Part shown: positions 6,746 through 14,092 of the stretch, piece by piece
Layout of the letters: the number at the start of each line of letters is the position of its first letter
Numbering within the stretch: the first letter of the stretch is position 1
Source of the DNA: DSCS01 sp035391585
Lineage (GTDB): Bacteria > Macinerneyibacteriota > Macinerneyibacteria > Macinerneyibacteriales > DSCS01
Direction: 5' to 3'
Length of the DNA stretch: 64,000 nucleotides
Assembly: GCA_964574875.1 (NCBI GenBank)
Contig: CAZNOX010000003.1
Coordinates: 59,271 to 123,270 of the forward strand
Made by a program: the position numbers and the translations under genes
The notes under the pieces: generated by a model
The model's database searches: none
What the model was told of the DNA's origin: nothing
What the model saw: the letters and a program-made list of their open reading frames with translations, nothing else

Positions 6746-7810
6746 ATGTCGTTACAGGGGACGTTAGCTGATTTTTCCATCGCCGACCTTTTCCAGCTGC
6801 TCGGGCTGGGCCAGCGGACAGGATGCCTTAAGCTGGAACACAACAACGAACAGGGAGAGATCTTTTTCAAAGACGGAATGATCGTCGCTGCCAAGGGCGG
6901 GAAATTCGAAGGAGAAGAGGCCGTCTACCACTGTTTTGCCTGGAGTGCGGGCCGGTTTGTCTTCGAGAACGATAAAGCGCCTCTCCGGGAAAACATGATG
7001 ATCGACTGGCAGAACCTTATTCTGGAAGCTGCCCGGCGTACTGACGAATTGTCTGAAGTCAAAAAGACCATCCCCGACGGAAACGCCATCCTCACCCTCA
7101 TCGATGAAGGACAGCGGAATATCGATACGATCAAACTGAACAACGAAGACCTCAAAGTCCTTTCCCTCATCAACGGGAAACGGACGGTGGATGAAGTCAT
7201 CGCCAAAAGCAGCCTGGACAATGTGGAAGCCAGCAAAACACTGGCCTCTCTCATCAAAGCCAACCTCGTGGATATCCGGATGACAGAAGAAGAACAACAG
7301 CGCCGGATGGAAGAGAAACTCAAAAAGAGCGGCGTGGATGTGGAAAAGAATAAAAGTATGCTCACGTCCATCTTCAAAAGAAAACGGAAACGGAAGTACG
7401 AGATCGTGAACAGCGCAGCGGGGCTCCTCATCGACGCCATCAACCGCTACCTTGATGTCCTTCTCCTCGACTCCCCCATCATCCAGGTCCCCATGAAGGA
7501 GATCACCGATAAATTCGAAGAACTCAAGATGATCTACCCTGATATGGAAGGGGTCATCTTTTCCAAAGTGACAGAGCGTTTCAATTCGGACCAGCTCGAC
7601 TGGGACGAGACAGCAGAGACGCCCGATGCTGTCCTCAAAGGCCTTTCGGAGATCCTTGAATATATCTTTGAGCTTGCCAGGCAGGAGGCGGGAGAACCCC
7701 CGGCACTGGAGAAGTTCAGAGAAGTCCGCGAAGACGTGGTGAAAGACGCCGGTAAGATGGACCGGCCGGCAGAAGCTGTCCTCGGGATCAAGTATTTACC
7801 TAAAAAATAA
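6746..7810 (+). CDS. DUF4388 (PATAN-type) protein
   Basis: A 354-aa cytoplasmic protein. Residues 1-100 (MSLQGTLADFSIADLFQLLGLGQRTGCLKL, then GEIFFKDGMIVAAKGG and the AVYHCFAWSAGRFVFE stretch) are a textbook DUF4388 domain, common next to response regulators and MglA-like GTPases. Residues 110-185 look like a winged-helix region. The remainder is helical and charged, with a basic run FKRKRKRKYE near residue 213. It is the last gene of the cassette, 12 nt after the second roadblock gene. The domain is thought to mediate signalling or polarity contacts; a role as an MglA effector is inference from position. Confidence 0.8.
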   Translation: MSLQGTLADFSIADLFQLLGLGQRTGCLKLEHNNEQGEIFFKDGMIVAAKGGKFEGEEAVYHCFAWSAGRFVFENDKAPLRENMMIDWQNLILEAARRTDELSEVKKTIPDGNAILTLIDEGQRNIDTIKLNNEDLKVLSLINGKRTVDEVIAKSSLDNVEASKTLASLIKANLVDIRMTEEEQQRRMEEKLKKSGVDVEKNKSMLTSIFKRKRKRKYEIVNSAAGLLIDAINRYLDVLLLDSPIIQVPMKEITDKFEELKMIYPDMEGVIFSKVTERFNSDQLDWDETAETPDAVLKGLSEILEYIFELARQEAGEPPALEKFREVREDVVKDAGKMDRPAEAVLGIKYLPKK

Positions 7811-7843
7811 GAGAGAGAAAAAGCGGGAAGGGAGCCTTCCCGC
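7811..7843 (-). terminator. Intrinsic terminator of rpsT
   Basis: A 9-bp perfect stem GCGGGAAGG (7823-7831) / CCTTCCCGC (7835-7843) with a 3-nt loop. On the minus strand it is followed by CTTTTTCTCTCTCTT, a T-rich tract. It sits 12 nt past the rpsT stop. The plus-strand side has no T-run, so it should stop rpsT better than the opposing cassette. Confidence 0.75.
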
Positions 7844-7855
7844 CACTGGGAAGCC

Positions 7856-8110
7856 CTATTTCAGGGAATTAACGTAGCGGGCGAGTTTAGATTTGTCGCG
7901 GGATGCTTTGTTTTTATGCAGGATCCCTTTTTGAGCTACGGTATCAACGACTTTATAGAAACTTTCAAGAGCTTTGAGACCGTCTTCCCTGTTTTCTGCC
8001 CCCAGGACTTTCTTTTTTGCTGTCTTGACCTGGGATTTGTAAGCCCGGTTCCGCAGGCGAAGCTGTATGTCTTTTTTCATTCTTTTTTTCTGTTGTTTGG
8101 TATGCGGCAT
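7856..8110 (-). CDS. rpsT: Ribosomal protein S20
   Basis: An 84-aa basic protein: MPHTKQQKKRMKKDIQLRLRNRAYKSQVKTAKK is the typical start of bS20, followed by a charged helix, ASRDKSKLARYVNSL and the stop. S20 binds 16S rRNA early in small-subunit assembly. Length agrees with the family (84-90 aa). The ribosome site AAAAGGAGGAGG precedes ATG 8110. It is a single-gene unit with its own promoter upstream and a strong terminator downstream, divergent from the small lipoprotein gene. Confidence 0.95.
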   Translation of the reverse strand: MPHTKQQKKRMKKDIQLRLRNRAYKSQVKTAKKKVLGAENREDGLKALESFYKVVDTVAQKGILHKNKASRDKSKLARYVNSLK

Positions 8111-8142
8111 GAATCCTCCTCCTTTTATTTATTCGCAGAGGA

Positions 8143-8171
8143 AAACTAACAGAAAAGGCGTGCGGTGTCAA
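8143..8171 (-). promoter_or_regulatory. Promoter of rpsT
   Basis: Minus strand: TTGACA (8166-8171), 17 bp, TAGTTT (8143-8148). The -35 is perfect; the -10 is weak. It is close to the plus-strand promoter at 8193. Confidence 0.5.
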
Positions 8172-8192
8172 GATAAAAGGTGACAATTGATA

Positions 8193-8220
8193 TTGACAGG
8201 CGCCGTTTTTTAATTATCAT
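8193..8220 (+). promoter_or_regulatory. Promoter of the small lipoprotein gene (and perhaps rpsF operon)
   Basis: TTGACA (8193-8198), 16 bp, TATCAT (8215-8220). The start would be near 8227, directly before the AGCCGGAGGTG ribosome site. No other promoter is obvious before rpsF, so this may also drive the ribosomal operon. Confidence 0.6.
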
Positions 8221-8237
8221 AGAGCCGGAGGTGAGAC

Positions 8238-8540
8238 ATGAAGACATTGGGAGTTTTCATGATGGCCGCCCTTATCCTGGCCGCATGCGCCGGAGGAGAG
8301 GGAGCTGCCGCGGAAACAGAACGCTATTTTGCAACCTACGAAAAGATCGTCCGCTTTACCTATGACAATATAGAAAAAGAGGAAGGCGTGGTCAAGGAAG
8401 GCGTGGACAAGATCCTGAAAGACGCCGGATATACCATGGAGAGTTATCAGGAGACCGGGAAAAAGCTCCTGGACCGCGACAAAGAGACCTTTATCAGGAA
8501 AATAGATGAGATAAACAGGCAGTTCGCCCGTCAGAAGTAA
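8238..8540 (+). CDS. Small lipoprotein of unknown function
   Basis: A 100-aa protein with a short signal peptide and a lipobox: MKTLGVFMMAALILAAC, cysteine at residue 17. The mature part (GGEGAAAETERYFATYEKIVRFTYDNIEKEEGVVKEGVDKILK...) is predicted helical, charged and has no family I recognise. It would be lipidated at the outer face of the inner membrane and may be moved to the outer membrane. It precedes rpsF by 63 nt in the same direction and may be cotranscribed, which is unusual company for ribosomal genes. Confidence 0.75.
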   Translation: MKTLGVFMMAALILAACAGGEGAAAETERYFATYEKIVRFTYDNIEKEEGVVKEGVDKILKDAGYTMESYQETGKKLLDRDKETFIRKIDEINRQFARQK

Positions 8541-8552
8541 CGAGGCGTCTGT

Positions 8553-8595
8553 CTCCCTGTTCTGCACGGTGTGCAGGACTTTAAGCCGAAGGGAG
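8553..8595 (+). promoter_or_regulatory. Candidate S6:S18-binding leader of rpsF
   Basis: Outer stem CTCCCT (8553-8558) / AGGGAG (8590-8595); inner hairpin CTGCAC (8562-8567) - GGT - GTGCAG (8571-8576); the 3' side loop between them holds CCG (8586-8588). The outer stem pairs with the rpsF ribosome site. This layout resembles the known rpsF leader, in which the S6:S18 complex binds a CCG in an internal loop to repress its own translation. The resemblance is by eye. Confidence 0.5.
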
Positions 8596-8603
8596 GTGTA
8601 GAG

Positions 8604-8891
8604 ATGAGAATCTATGAAGGTGTTTTTCTGACCCGTTCTTCATTGGACAACGAGCAGCGGGATTCTCTCATTCAGAAGCTGGAAGGGATCATTACCGGGA
8701 AAGACGGCAAGATCCTGAAGAAAGATGAATGGGGAAAGAAAAGGCTGTCCTATTTGATCAAAAAAGAATCAGAAGCGCATTACACCTATATGGAGTTCAT
8801 GGCCGATGTCGATATTCTGGACGAGTTGGCCAGGATCATGCGTATTGATGAGAACTTTTTGCGCCACATGTTTGTGAAAAAGGAAGACTGA
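8604..8891 (+). CDS. rpsF: Ribosomal protein S6
   Basis: A 95-aa small-subunit protein. MRIYEGVFLTRSSL, the DEWGKKRLSYLIKKESEAHYTYMEF strand-loop and the C-terminal MRIDENFLRHMFVK are the conserved parts of bS6. It pairs with S18 on the platform of the 30S subunit. ATG 8604 is taken because it follows AAGGGAGGTG and begins at the family start; an in-frame ATG/GTG further upstream lies in the leader hairpin. It heads the operon rpsF-ssb-rpsR-rplI-dnaB with 1 nt to ssb. A leader structure just upstream may allow S6:S18 feedback. Confidence 0.94.
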   Translation: MRIYEGVFLTRSSLDNEQRDSLIQKLEGIITGKDGKILKKDEWGKKRLSYLIKKESEAHYTYMEFMADVDILDELARIMRIDENFLRHMFVKKED

Positions 8892-8892
8892 T

Positions 8893-9345
8893 ATGGCTGT
8901 TTCTGTGAATAAAGTCTTTATCGCAGGGAATATCACACGGGATCCCGAGGTCCGGTACACCGGATCGGGGAAAGCAGTCGCGACACTCACTGTCGCCGTG
9001 AATGACTACTTCTCCCAGGAAGCCTCGTTCTTCCGGGTGGTCGTCTGGGAACGCCAGGCGGAGAATTGCCAGAAATATCTTTCCAAAGGAAGCCCCGTTC
9101 TTGTGGAAGGACGCCTGCAGAGCCGCAGTTACGAAGTGAACGGGGAAAAGCGCAATGTCGTGGAGATCGTGGCTCAAAACGTCCAGTTTCTCTCCTCGGG
9201 GAGCGGCGGCGACAGCGGAAACCGGAAAAACGGTTCCTCCGATGACCGTCAGGAAGAGGATATCCGCCGTAAAGTCGAGGAGACTGTGGAGAACAACGAA
9301 GGGGAGTTCTTTGAAGAAAGCAGCGATGATGACATCCCCTTTTAA
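8893..9345 (+). CDS. ssb: Single-stranded DNA-binding protein
   Basis: A 150-aa SSB. The OB fold is residues 1-105 (NKVFIAGNITRDPEVRYTGSGKAVATLTVAV, then FFRVVVWERQAENCQKYLSKGSPVLVEGRL). A glycine/serine-rich linker leads to the acidic tip DDDIPF, which in other bacteria recruits replication and repair proteins. It covers ssDNA as a tetramer. It sits between rpsF and rpsR, the standard bacterial order, so its level is tied to ribosome synthesis. Confidence 0.96.
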   Translation: MAVSVNKVFIAGNITRDPEVRYTGSGKAVATLTVAVNDYFSQEASFFRVVVWERQAENCQKYLSKGSPVLVEGRLQSRSYEVNGEKRNVVEIVAQNVQFLSSGSGGDSGNRKNGSSDDRQEEDIRRKVEETVENNEGEFFEESSDDDIPF

Positions 9346-9365
9346 ACAAAGTCAGAGGAGGAAAA

Positions 9366-9635
9366 ATGGCTGAGCGTAGTAGTGGAAGACGTTTTTTCAG
9401 AAAGAAAAAGTACTGCAGATTATGCTCGGGTGAAATAAAAGAAAAGGATATTACTTATAAAAATGTAGATATCTTAAAGAATTTTATTACCGAGCGGGGC
9501 AAGATTTCATCCAGGACACGGTCAGGCCTGTGTGCCAAACATCAGCGCCTGGTCACCGGTGAGATCAAAAGGGCCCGTATGATTGCTTTGCTGCCCTTCA
9601 AAGTCGAGTATTACAGAAGCAGCAGAAAGTCATAG
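9366..9635 (+). CDS. rpsR: Ribosomal protein S18
   Basis: An 89-aa basic protein. FFRKKKYCRLCSGEIKEKDITYKNVDILKNFITERGKI and RTRSGLCAKHQRLVTGEIKRARMIALLPF are diagnostic for bS18. Both metal half-sites are kept (CRLC and CAKH), so this is the zinc-binding form. It binds S6 and may act with it on the leader before rpsF. Start at ATG 9366 behind GAGGAAAA. Confidence 0.96.
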   Translation: MAERSSGRRFFRKKKYCRLCSGEIKEKDITYKNVDILKNFITERGKISSRTRSGLCAKHQRLVTGEIKRARMIALLPFKVEYYRSSRKS

Positions 9636-9647
9636 GCGGTGATCGAG

Positions 9648-10100
9648 ATGAAAGTCGTATTAAAAGTCAATGTCCCGAAATTGGGAGAAGTGGGCCAGAT
9701 CGTCAAAGTCCGCGACGGATATGCGCGCAATTTTCTGGTTCCCCGCGGAATGGCTGTCCCTTACACAGAGAAGACCAAGAAATCTGTGGACCACGTGATG
9801 AAGCAGCAGAAAAACAAAGTGACCAGGAAAGAGCAGCAGTACCAGGCTCTTCTTGATCAGGTCAAGGGGATCACCCTGGCCTTCAAAAAAAAGGCCGGAG
9901 AAAACGGGAAGCTGTTCGGTTCTGTTACTCCCGCTGAGATCATCGAAGCGCTGAAAGAGCAGAATATCGACGTGGACAAGAAATACCTGGTCATCGGCGA
10001 CCATATCAACAAAACCGGAGAGTATGATATCCTTCTGAAATTCGCACAGGGTTTTGAAGCTCCCTTCAAAATCGTTGTGGAAGCGGAAGACATCCAGTAA
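9648..10100 (+). CDS. rplI: Ribosomal protein L9
   Basis: A 150-aa large-subunit protein. The N-domain MKVVLKVNVPKLGEVGQIVKVRDGYARNFLVPRGMAVPYT is canonical bL9, followed by the long helix and the C-domain ending at EAEDIQ. A GTG at 9639 would add three residues, but bL9 almost always starts MKV, so I use ATG 9648. Spacing to dnaB is 14 nt, as in many bacteria. L9 supports reading-frame maintenance on the ribosome. Confidence 0.95.
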   Translation: MKVVLKVNVPKLGEVGQIVKVRDGYARNFLVPRGMAVPYTEKTKKSVDHVMKQQKNKVTRKEQQYQALLDQVKGITLAFKKKAGENGKLFGSVTPAEIIEALKEQNIDVDKKYLVIGDHINKTGEYDILLKFAQGFEAPFKIVVEAEDIQ

Positions 10101-10114
10101 TCGGAGCCGGTTTC

Positions 10115-11542
10115 ATGGACCGCAGCCCACGGCTCTCTGATAAAACTGTTTTTCAAGAGATCTGTGATCTTGATGCAGAGAGCGCCCTTCTGGGCGCTCT
10201 TCTGCTGGATAACACCATCATTCCCCATGTCCTGGACGAACTCGGGGAGAATATCGATATCTTCTATTCCCGGCCCCATCAGCTGATCTATTATGCCATT
10301 CTGGATCTTTTCCGCAGGGATGTCCACTCCCGGATCGACCCTGTGGTCCTGAAGAATTATCTCAGTGAACGGAAGAATACTCCGGAAGGGCTTCCCCTGA
10401 AGCAGAAAGGGTCTCTTCTGGACGAAGCCGGGGGATTTGAATATCTCTCTGCACTCTGGGAAAAGAGTTCCGCTTACATCAACTATGACGGATATATGGA
10501 TATCATCCGTCATAAATATATCCTCCGGCGGCTGCGAAGCGCCCTTGTCTCCACATCGAATGATATTGAAAACCTGCCTTACGACGTGGACAAGATCCTG
10601 GAGACGGCCGAAGAGCGGATCTTTGATATCGTCCAGGAACGGAAGGTGAAAAAATCCTTCTCCACGCTGGAGGAGCTGGTGGCTCACCAGATCACCTATA
10701 TTGAAGACATCAAAGACAAAAAAGTCACGAAGAGCGATATCGAGACCGGCTATCTTCTTGTGGATGAGATCACAGGAGGGTTCAAGCCGGGCCAGCTCAT
10801 CATCGTGGCGGGCCGTCCCGGCATGGGAAAGACCGCCTTCGCTCTGAATGTGGCCCTGAATGTGGCCGAGACAGGAGAGAAAGGCGTGGTCGTCTTCAGC
10901 CTGGAGATGTCAGAAGAGGAGATCGCCCGCCGTTTTATTTTCATGCATTCCCGGATCCGCGGGCATGAAGCCATGAAAGGTTATATCACAAAGGATGACC
11001 TGAAACGCCTTCACGCCACAGGGTCGCAGCTCTCACAGCTCCCCATCTATGTGGATGATTCCGCGGGGATCACTCCCCTCCAGCTCAAAGCCAAGCTTCG
11101 CCGGCTTTTTACGCAGAAGGAGTACCGCCTGGTTATCGTGGACTATCTTCAGCTCATGAATACCGTGGAGAATTACGAAAGCATGAATGCCAAGATCACC
11201 ATGATCTCCCGGCATCTCAAGGAGATCGCAAAAGAGTTTAAAGTCCCCGTCATCGCGCTGTCCCAGCTCTCCCGGAGTGTGGAAAAGAGGGACAGAAAGC
11301 GCCCCATGCTCTCTGACCTGAGGGAATCGGGATCCATTGAGCAGGATGCGGATATCGTCATGTTCCTCTACCGTGAAGACTATTACCAGGATCATGAAGA
11401 GGGCAGCGAAGACAAGTCTGTGGAGATCAATGTGGCCAAAAACAGAAACGGGCCCATCGGAACCAAAAAACTCACCTTTCTCAAGGAATACGGACGGTTC
11501 GAGAACTATTCCGGACGAGACGATTACCCCGGGGAGGCGTGA
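10115..11542 (+). CDS. dnaB: Replicative DNA helicase DnaB
   Basis: A 475-aa hexameric helicase that unwinds DNA at the replication fork. The N-terminal domain starts at DLDAESALLGALLLDN. The RecA-like motor carries the Walker A GRPGMGKT (about residues 233-240), Walker B YRLVIVDYLQLM and the DLRESGSIEQDADIVMFLYR region typical of DnaB. No intein is present. It ends with TGATG, overlapping the fumarase start, so replication and TCA genes share one transcript here. A possible loader of the DnaC/DnaI type is encoded at 26448. Confidence 0.97.
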   Translation: MDRSPRLSDKTVFQEICDLDAESALLGALLLDNTIIPHVLDELGENIDIFYSRPHQLIYYAILDLFRRDVHSRIDPVVLKNYLSERKNTPEGLPLKQKGSLLDEAGGFEYLSALWEKSSAYINYDGYMDIIRHKYILRRLRSALVSTSNDIENLPYDVDKILETAEERIFDIVQERKVKKSFSTLEELVAHQITYIEDIKDKKVTKSDIETGYLLVDEITGGFKPGQLIIVAGRPGMGKTAFALNVALNVAETGEKGVVVFSLEMSEEEIARRFIFMHSRIRGHEAMKGYITKDDLKRLHATGSQLSQLPIYVDDSAGITPLQLKAKLRRLFTQKEYRLVIVDYLQLMNTVENYESMNAKITMISRHLKEIAKEFKVPVIALSQLSRSVEKRDRKRPMLSDLRESGSIEQDADIVMFLYREDYYQDHEEGSEDKSVEINVAKNRNGPIGTKKLTFLKEYGRFENYSGRDDYPGEA

Positions 11543-12390
11543 TGTTCTGCCGCAGTATTCCCTACAGAACGGTGGTCCGTGCCGCGGAAGACCTGATCAG
11601 GAGGGCGTCATTCCATCTTCCCGACGGAGTGAGACGGTCTCTTGAGCAAGCGGACACGGGAGGAGAGGGGCCCGGACGGGACGCCCTGGGCCTGATCCTG
11701 GAGAATATGGAGGCCGCGGCGCAGGATGAGGTCCCCCTTTGCCAGGATACGGGCCTGGCCTTCTTTTATATCCGGGCCGGTTCCGCGGTGGTCATCGAAG
11801 GAGGGACTCTTGAAGGAGCCCTGAACGAAGCGGCAGCGGCCATGTATACCTCTCTTTTTCTGAGAAAATCTGTGGTGGAAAGCCCCCTGAACAGAGTCAA
11901 TACAGGAACGAATACCCCGGTGGTCATCCATTATGAGATGGTCGAGGGAGATGAACTGGAGATCAATTTTATGGCAAAAGGCGGGGGCAGCGAGAATAAA
12001 AGCCGTATGGCCATGCTGACTCCCGATACGGGGAAAGAGGGGGTCCTGCGCTTTGTCCTGGAGACGGTGAAGAGCGCCGGCCCTGATCCGTGTCCACCCC
12101 TTTTTCTGGGGATCGGTCTGGGGGGAAGTTTTGACACAGCCCCCTGGCTGGCCAAGAAGGCTCTCTTCAGGCGTCCCGGGGAGCGCCATCCCCGCGGCGA
12201 CCTTGCTGCTTTCGAAGAAGAGATCACCCTCTTTGTCAACAGCAATTCAGGAGTGGGGATCCAGGGGTTCGGACAGGGGGTGACCGTCCTGGAGACGTTT
12301 ATCGAAGAGGCGCCCTGCCATATTGCAAGTTTCCCCGTTGCTGTGAATATCAACTGTCATTCGGCCAGGTATGCGGGAGTGATATTATGA
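11542..12390 (+). CDS. Class I fumarate hydratase, alpha (N-terminal) subunit
   Basis: A 282-aa subunit of the two-part, oxygen-sensitive 4Fe-4S fumarase/tartrate dehydratase family, which converts fumarate to malate. The conserved blocks are QDEVPLCQDTGLAFFYIR, RVNTGTNTPVVIHYE, FMAKGGGSENKS, PLFLGIGLGGSFD and NINCHSARYAG; the cysteines in the first and last blocks and in PDPCPPLF are the cluster ligands. ATG 11542 overlaps the dnaB stop as TGATG behind GGGGAGG. The beta subunit follows with a 4-nt overlap. Tartrate dehydratase is the alternative, but the succinyl-CoA ligase genes downstream favour fumarase. Confidence 0.92.
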   Translation: MFCRSIPYRTVVRAAEDLIRRASFHLPDGVRRSLEQADTGGEGPGRDALGLILENMEAAAQDEVPLCQDTGLAFFYIRAGSAVVIEGGTLEGALNEAAAAMYTSLFLRKSVVESPLNRVNTGTNTPVVIHYEMVEGDELEINFMAKGGGSENKSRMAMLTPDTGKEGVLRFVLETVKSAGPDPCPPLFLGIGLGGSFDTAPWLAKKALFRRPGERHPRGDLAAFEEEITLFVNSNSGVGIQGFGQGVTVLETFIEEAPCHIASFPVAVNINCHSARYAGVIL

Positions 12391-12926
12391 TCCCCATCCT
12401 CCTGCAAAAAGATAAAGAGAAGCTTCTCTCCCTCGGGGCCGGGACATCCCTGGCTCTTTCAGGGGTTGTCTATACCGCCCGCGACGCCGCTCACAAACGT
12501 CTGGCGTCCATGATCCGTGACGGAGAGGATCTTCCCTTTTCCCTGAAGGACGCCCTCATTTTTTATGCAGGGCCTGCACCGGCTCCTCCGGGCCGCGCCT
12601 GCGGCGCTATCGGCCCCACCACCAGCAGCCGCATGGATCCCTTCACCCCGCTTCTTCTGGAACAGGGGATCATGGGAGCCCTGGGAAAGGGGAAGAGAAG
12701 TCCGGCTGTCAAAGAGGCCTTCTGCCGCTTCGGAGCCGTCTATCTTGTGGCCGTGGGCGGGGCAGCGGCATTCCTGTCCCGGTATGTGAAAACAATCGAG
12801 TTATGCGCTTTCGGCGATCTCGGCCCGGAAGCTGTCTATAGAGTGGAACTGAACGGATTTCCCTGTTTTGTCGGACTGGATGTACGGGGAGGAGATATCT
12901 ATACAATGAGGGAGGACAGAAGATGA
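12387..12926 (+). CDS. Class I fumarate hydratase, beta (C-terminal) subunit
   Basis: A 179-aa partner of the preceding subunit. GVVYTARDAAHKRL, ALIFYAGPAPAPPG, GAIGPTTSSRMDPF and GVVYLVAVGG-type residues (here AVYLVAVGGAAAFLS) are the family hallmarks; this chain binds the substrate carboxylate. It starts in ATGA overlap with the alpha gene and overlaps sucC by 4 nt, so the three are translationally coupled. In E. coli FumA the two parts are fused; the split form is common in anaerobes. Confidence 0.92.
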   Translation: MIPILLQKDKEKLLSLGAGTSLALSGVVYTARDAAHKRLASMIRDGEDLPFSLKDALIFYAGPAPAPPGRACGAIGPTTSSRMDPFTPLLLEQGIMGALGKGKRSPAVKEAFCRFGAVYLVAVGGAAAFLSRYVKTIELCAFGDLGPEAVYRVELNGFPCFVGLDVRGGDIYTMREDRR

Positions 12927-14092
12927 AGCTTTTGGAGTATCAGGCGAAACACCTGTTGAAGGAATATCACGTCCCCGTTCCCGAAGGGTTTGTCGTGAAG
13001 GGATTGTCAGAGCTGTCCAAGGTCGTCCAGCGTCTTGGTGGGAGATGTGTAGTCAAGGCTCAGATCCTTGCCGGAGGACGCGGAAAAGCAGGCGGCGTCA
13101 GGCTGGCCGGGACATCCCAGGAAGCTTTTGCCGCAGCCGAAGACCTCCTGGGGAAACCCCTGGAGACGTATCAGACCGCCGGAAAGGGGGAGCTTGTCAA
13201 TGCCCTGCTCATCGAAGAGCAGCTCTCCTTTCTCAAAGAGCTCTATTTCAGTATTACCTATGACCGGGAGACACAGACTCCTGTCCTGATGCTTTCTGCT
13301 GAAGGAGGCGTGGAGATCGAAGAGATCGCCCTGAAAAACCCCGACAGCATCAGAAAAGTCCGGGTCAACCCCATGACCGGGATCCAGGAGCATCATATCA
13401 GGGAGCTCTACCTTTCTCTCGGACGGGGCAAAGAAGGATACAGAGCTTTCACAGAACTGGTGAAGAACCTCTTCAGGCTCTACATGGAGCGGGATGCCGC
13501 CATGGTGGAGATCAACCCCCTCGTTCTTCTTGAAGATGAGACTTTTCTGGCTCTTGATGCGAAGATGATCATTGACGATAACGCCCTTTTCAGGCACGGA
13601 GACCTTGTGGAGATCCGGAAAGTCCCTGAAGATGAACAGCAGGAAGTGGAGGCCAGGGAAAAAGGGCTGAGTTTTGTCAAACTGGACGGCGACGTGGCCT
13701 GTATGGTGAACGGAGCAGGACTGGCCATGGCCACCATGGATATGATCAAACATCATGGGATGGAGCCCGCCAACTTCCTGGATATCGGAGGGTCGTCCAA
13801 TCCCCAGAAGGTCATCGAAGCCCTGGACATCATTATGAAGAACAGCAGAGTCAAAGTGGTCTTTATCAATGTCTTCGGCGGGATCACGCGGTGTGATGAT
13901 GTGGCCAACGGGTTTAAAAAAGCCCTTTCCCAGCGCACCATGACGATTCCCATGGTGATGAGGCTCACCGGCACAAACGAAAAAGAGGGACGCCGTATCC
14001 TCAAGGAGATCGGGTATGATGCCTTCACCGATCTGAAAGAGGCGGTCGCCCGGCTCAAAGAGGTCTATAACGGCATAAGGGAGGAACACTGA
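12923..14092 (+). CDS. sucC: Succinyl-CoA ligase, beta subunit
   Basis: A 389-aa ATP-grasp subunit that binds the nucleotide and succinate. MKLLEYQAKHLLKEYHVPVPEG, VVKAQILAGGRGKAGGVRLA and the C-terminal NIFGG-type block (INVFGGITRCDDVANGF) are diagnostic; length agrees with the family. Together with sucD it makes succinate and ATP or GTP from succinyl-CoA, and can run in reverse. It is coupled to the fumarase beta gene by a 4-nt overlap and to sucD by TGATG. Confidence 0.96.
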   Translation: MKLLEYQAKHLLKEYHVPVPEGFVVKGLSELSKVVQRLGGRCVVKAQILAGGRGKAGGVRLAGTSQEAFAAAEDLLGKPLETYQTAGKGELVNALLIEEQLSFLKELYFSITYDRETQTPVLMLSAEGGVEIEEIALKNPDSIRKVRVNPMTGIQEHHIRELYLSLGRGKEGYRAFTELVKNLFRLYMERDAAMVEINPLVLLEDETFLALDAKMIIDDNALFRHGDLVEIRKVPEDEQQEVEAREKGLSFVKLDGDVACMVNGAGLAMATMDMIKHHGMEPANFLDIGGSSNPQKVIEALDIIMKNSRVKVVFINVFGGITRCDDVANGFKKALSQRTMTIPMVMRLTGTNEKEGRRILKEIGYDAFTDLKEAVARLKEVYNGIREEH

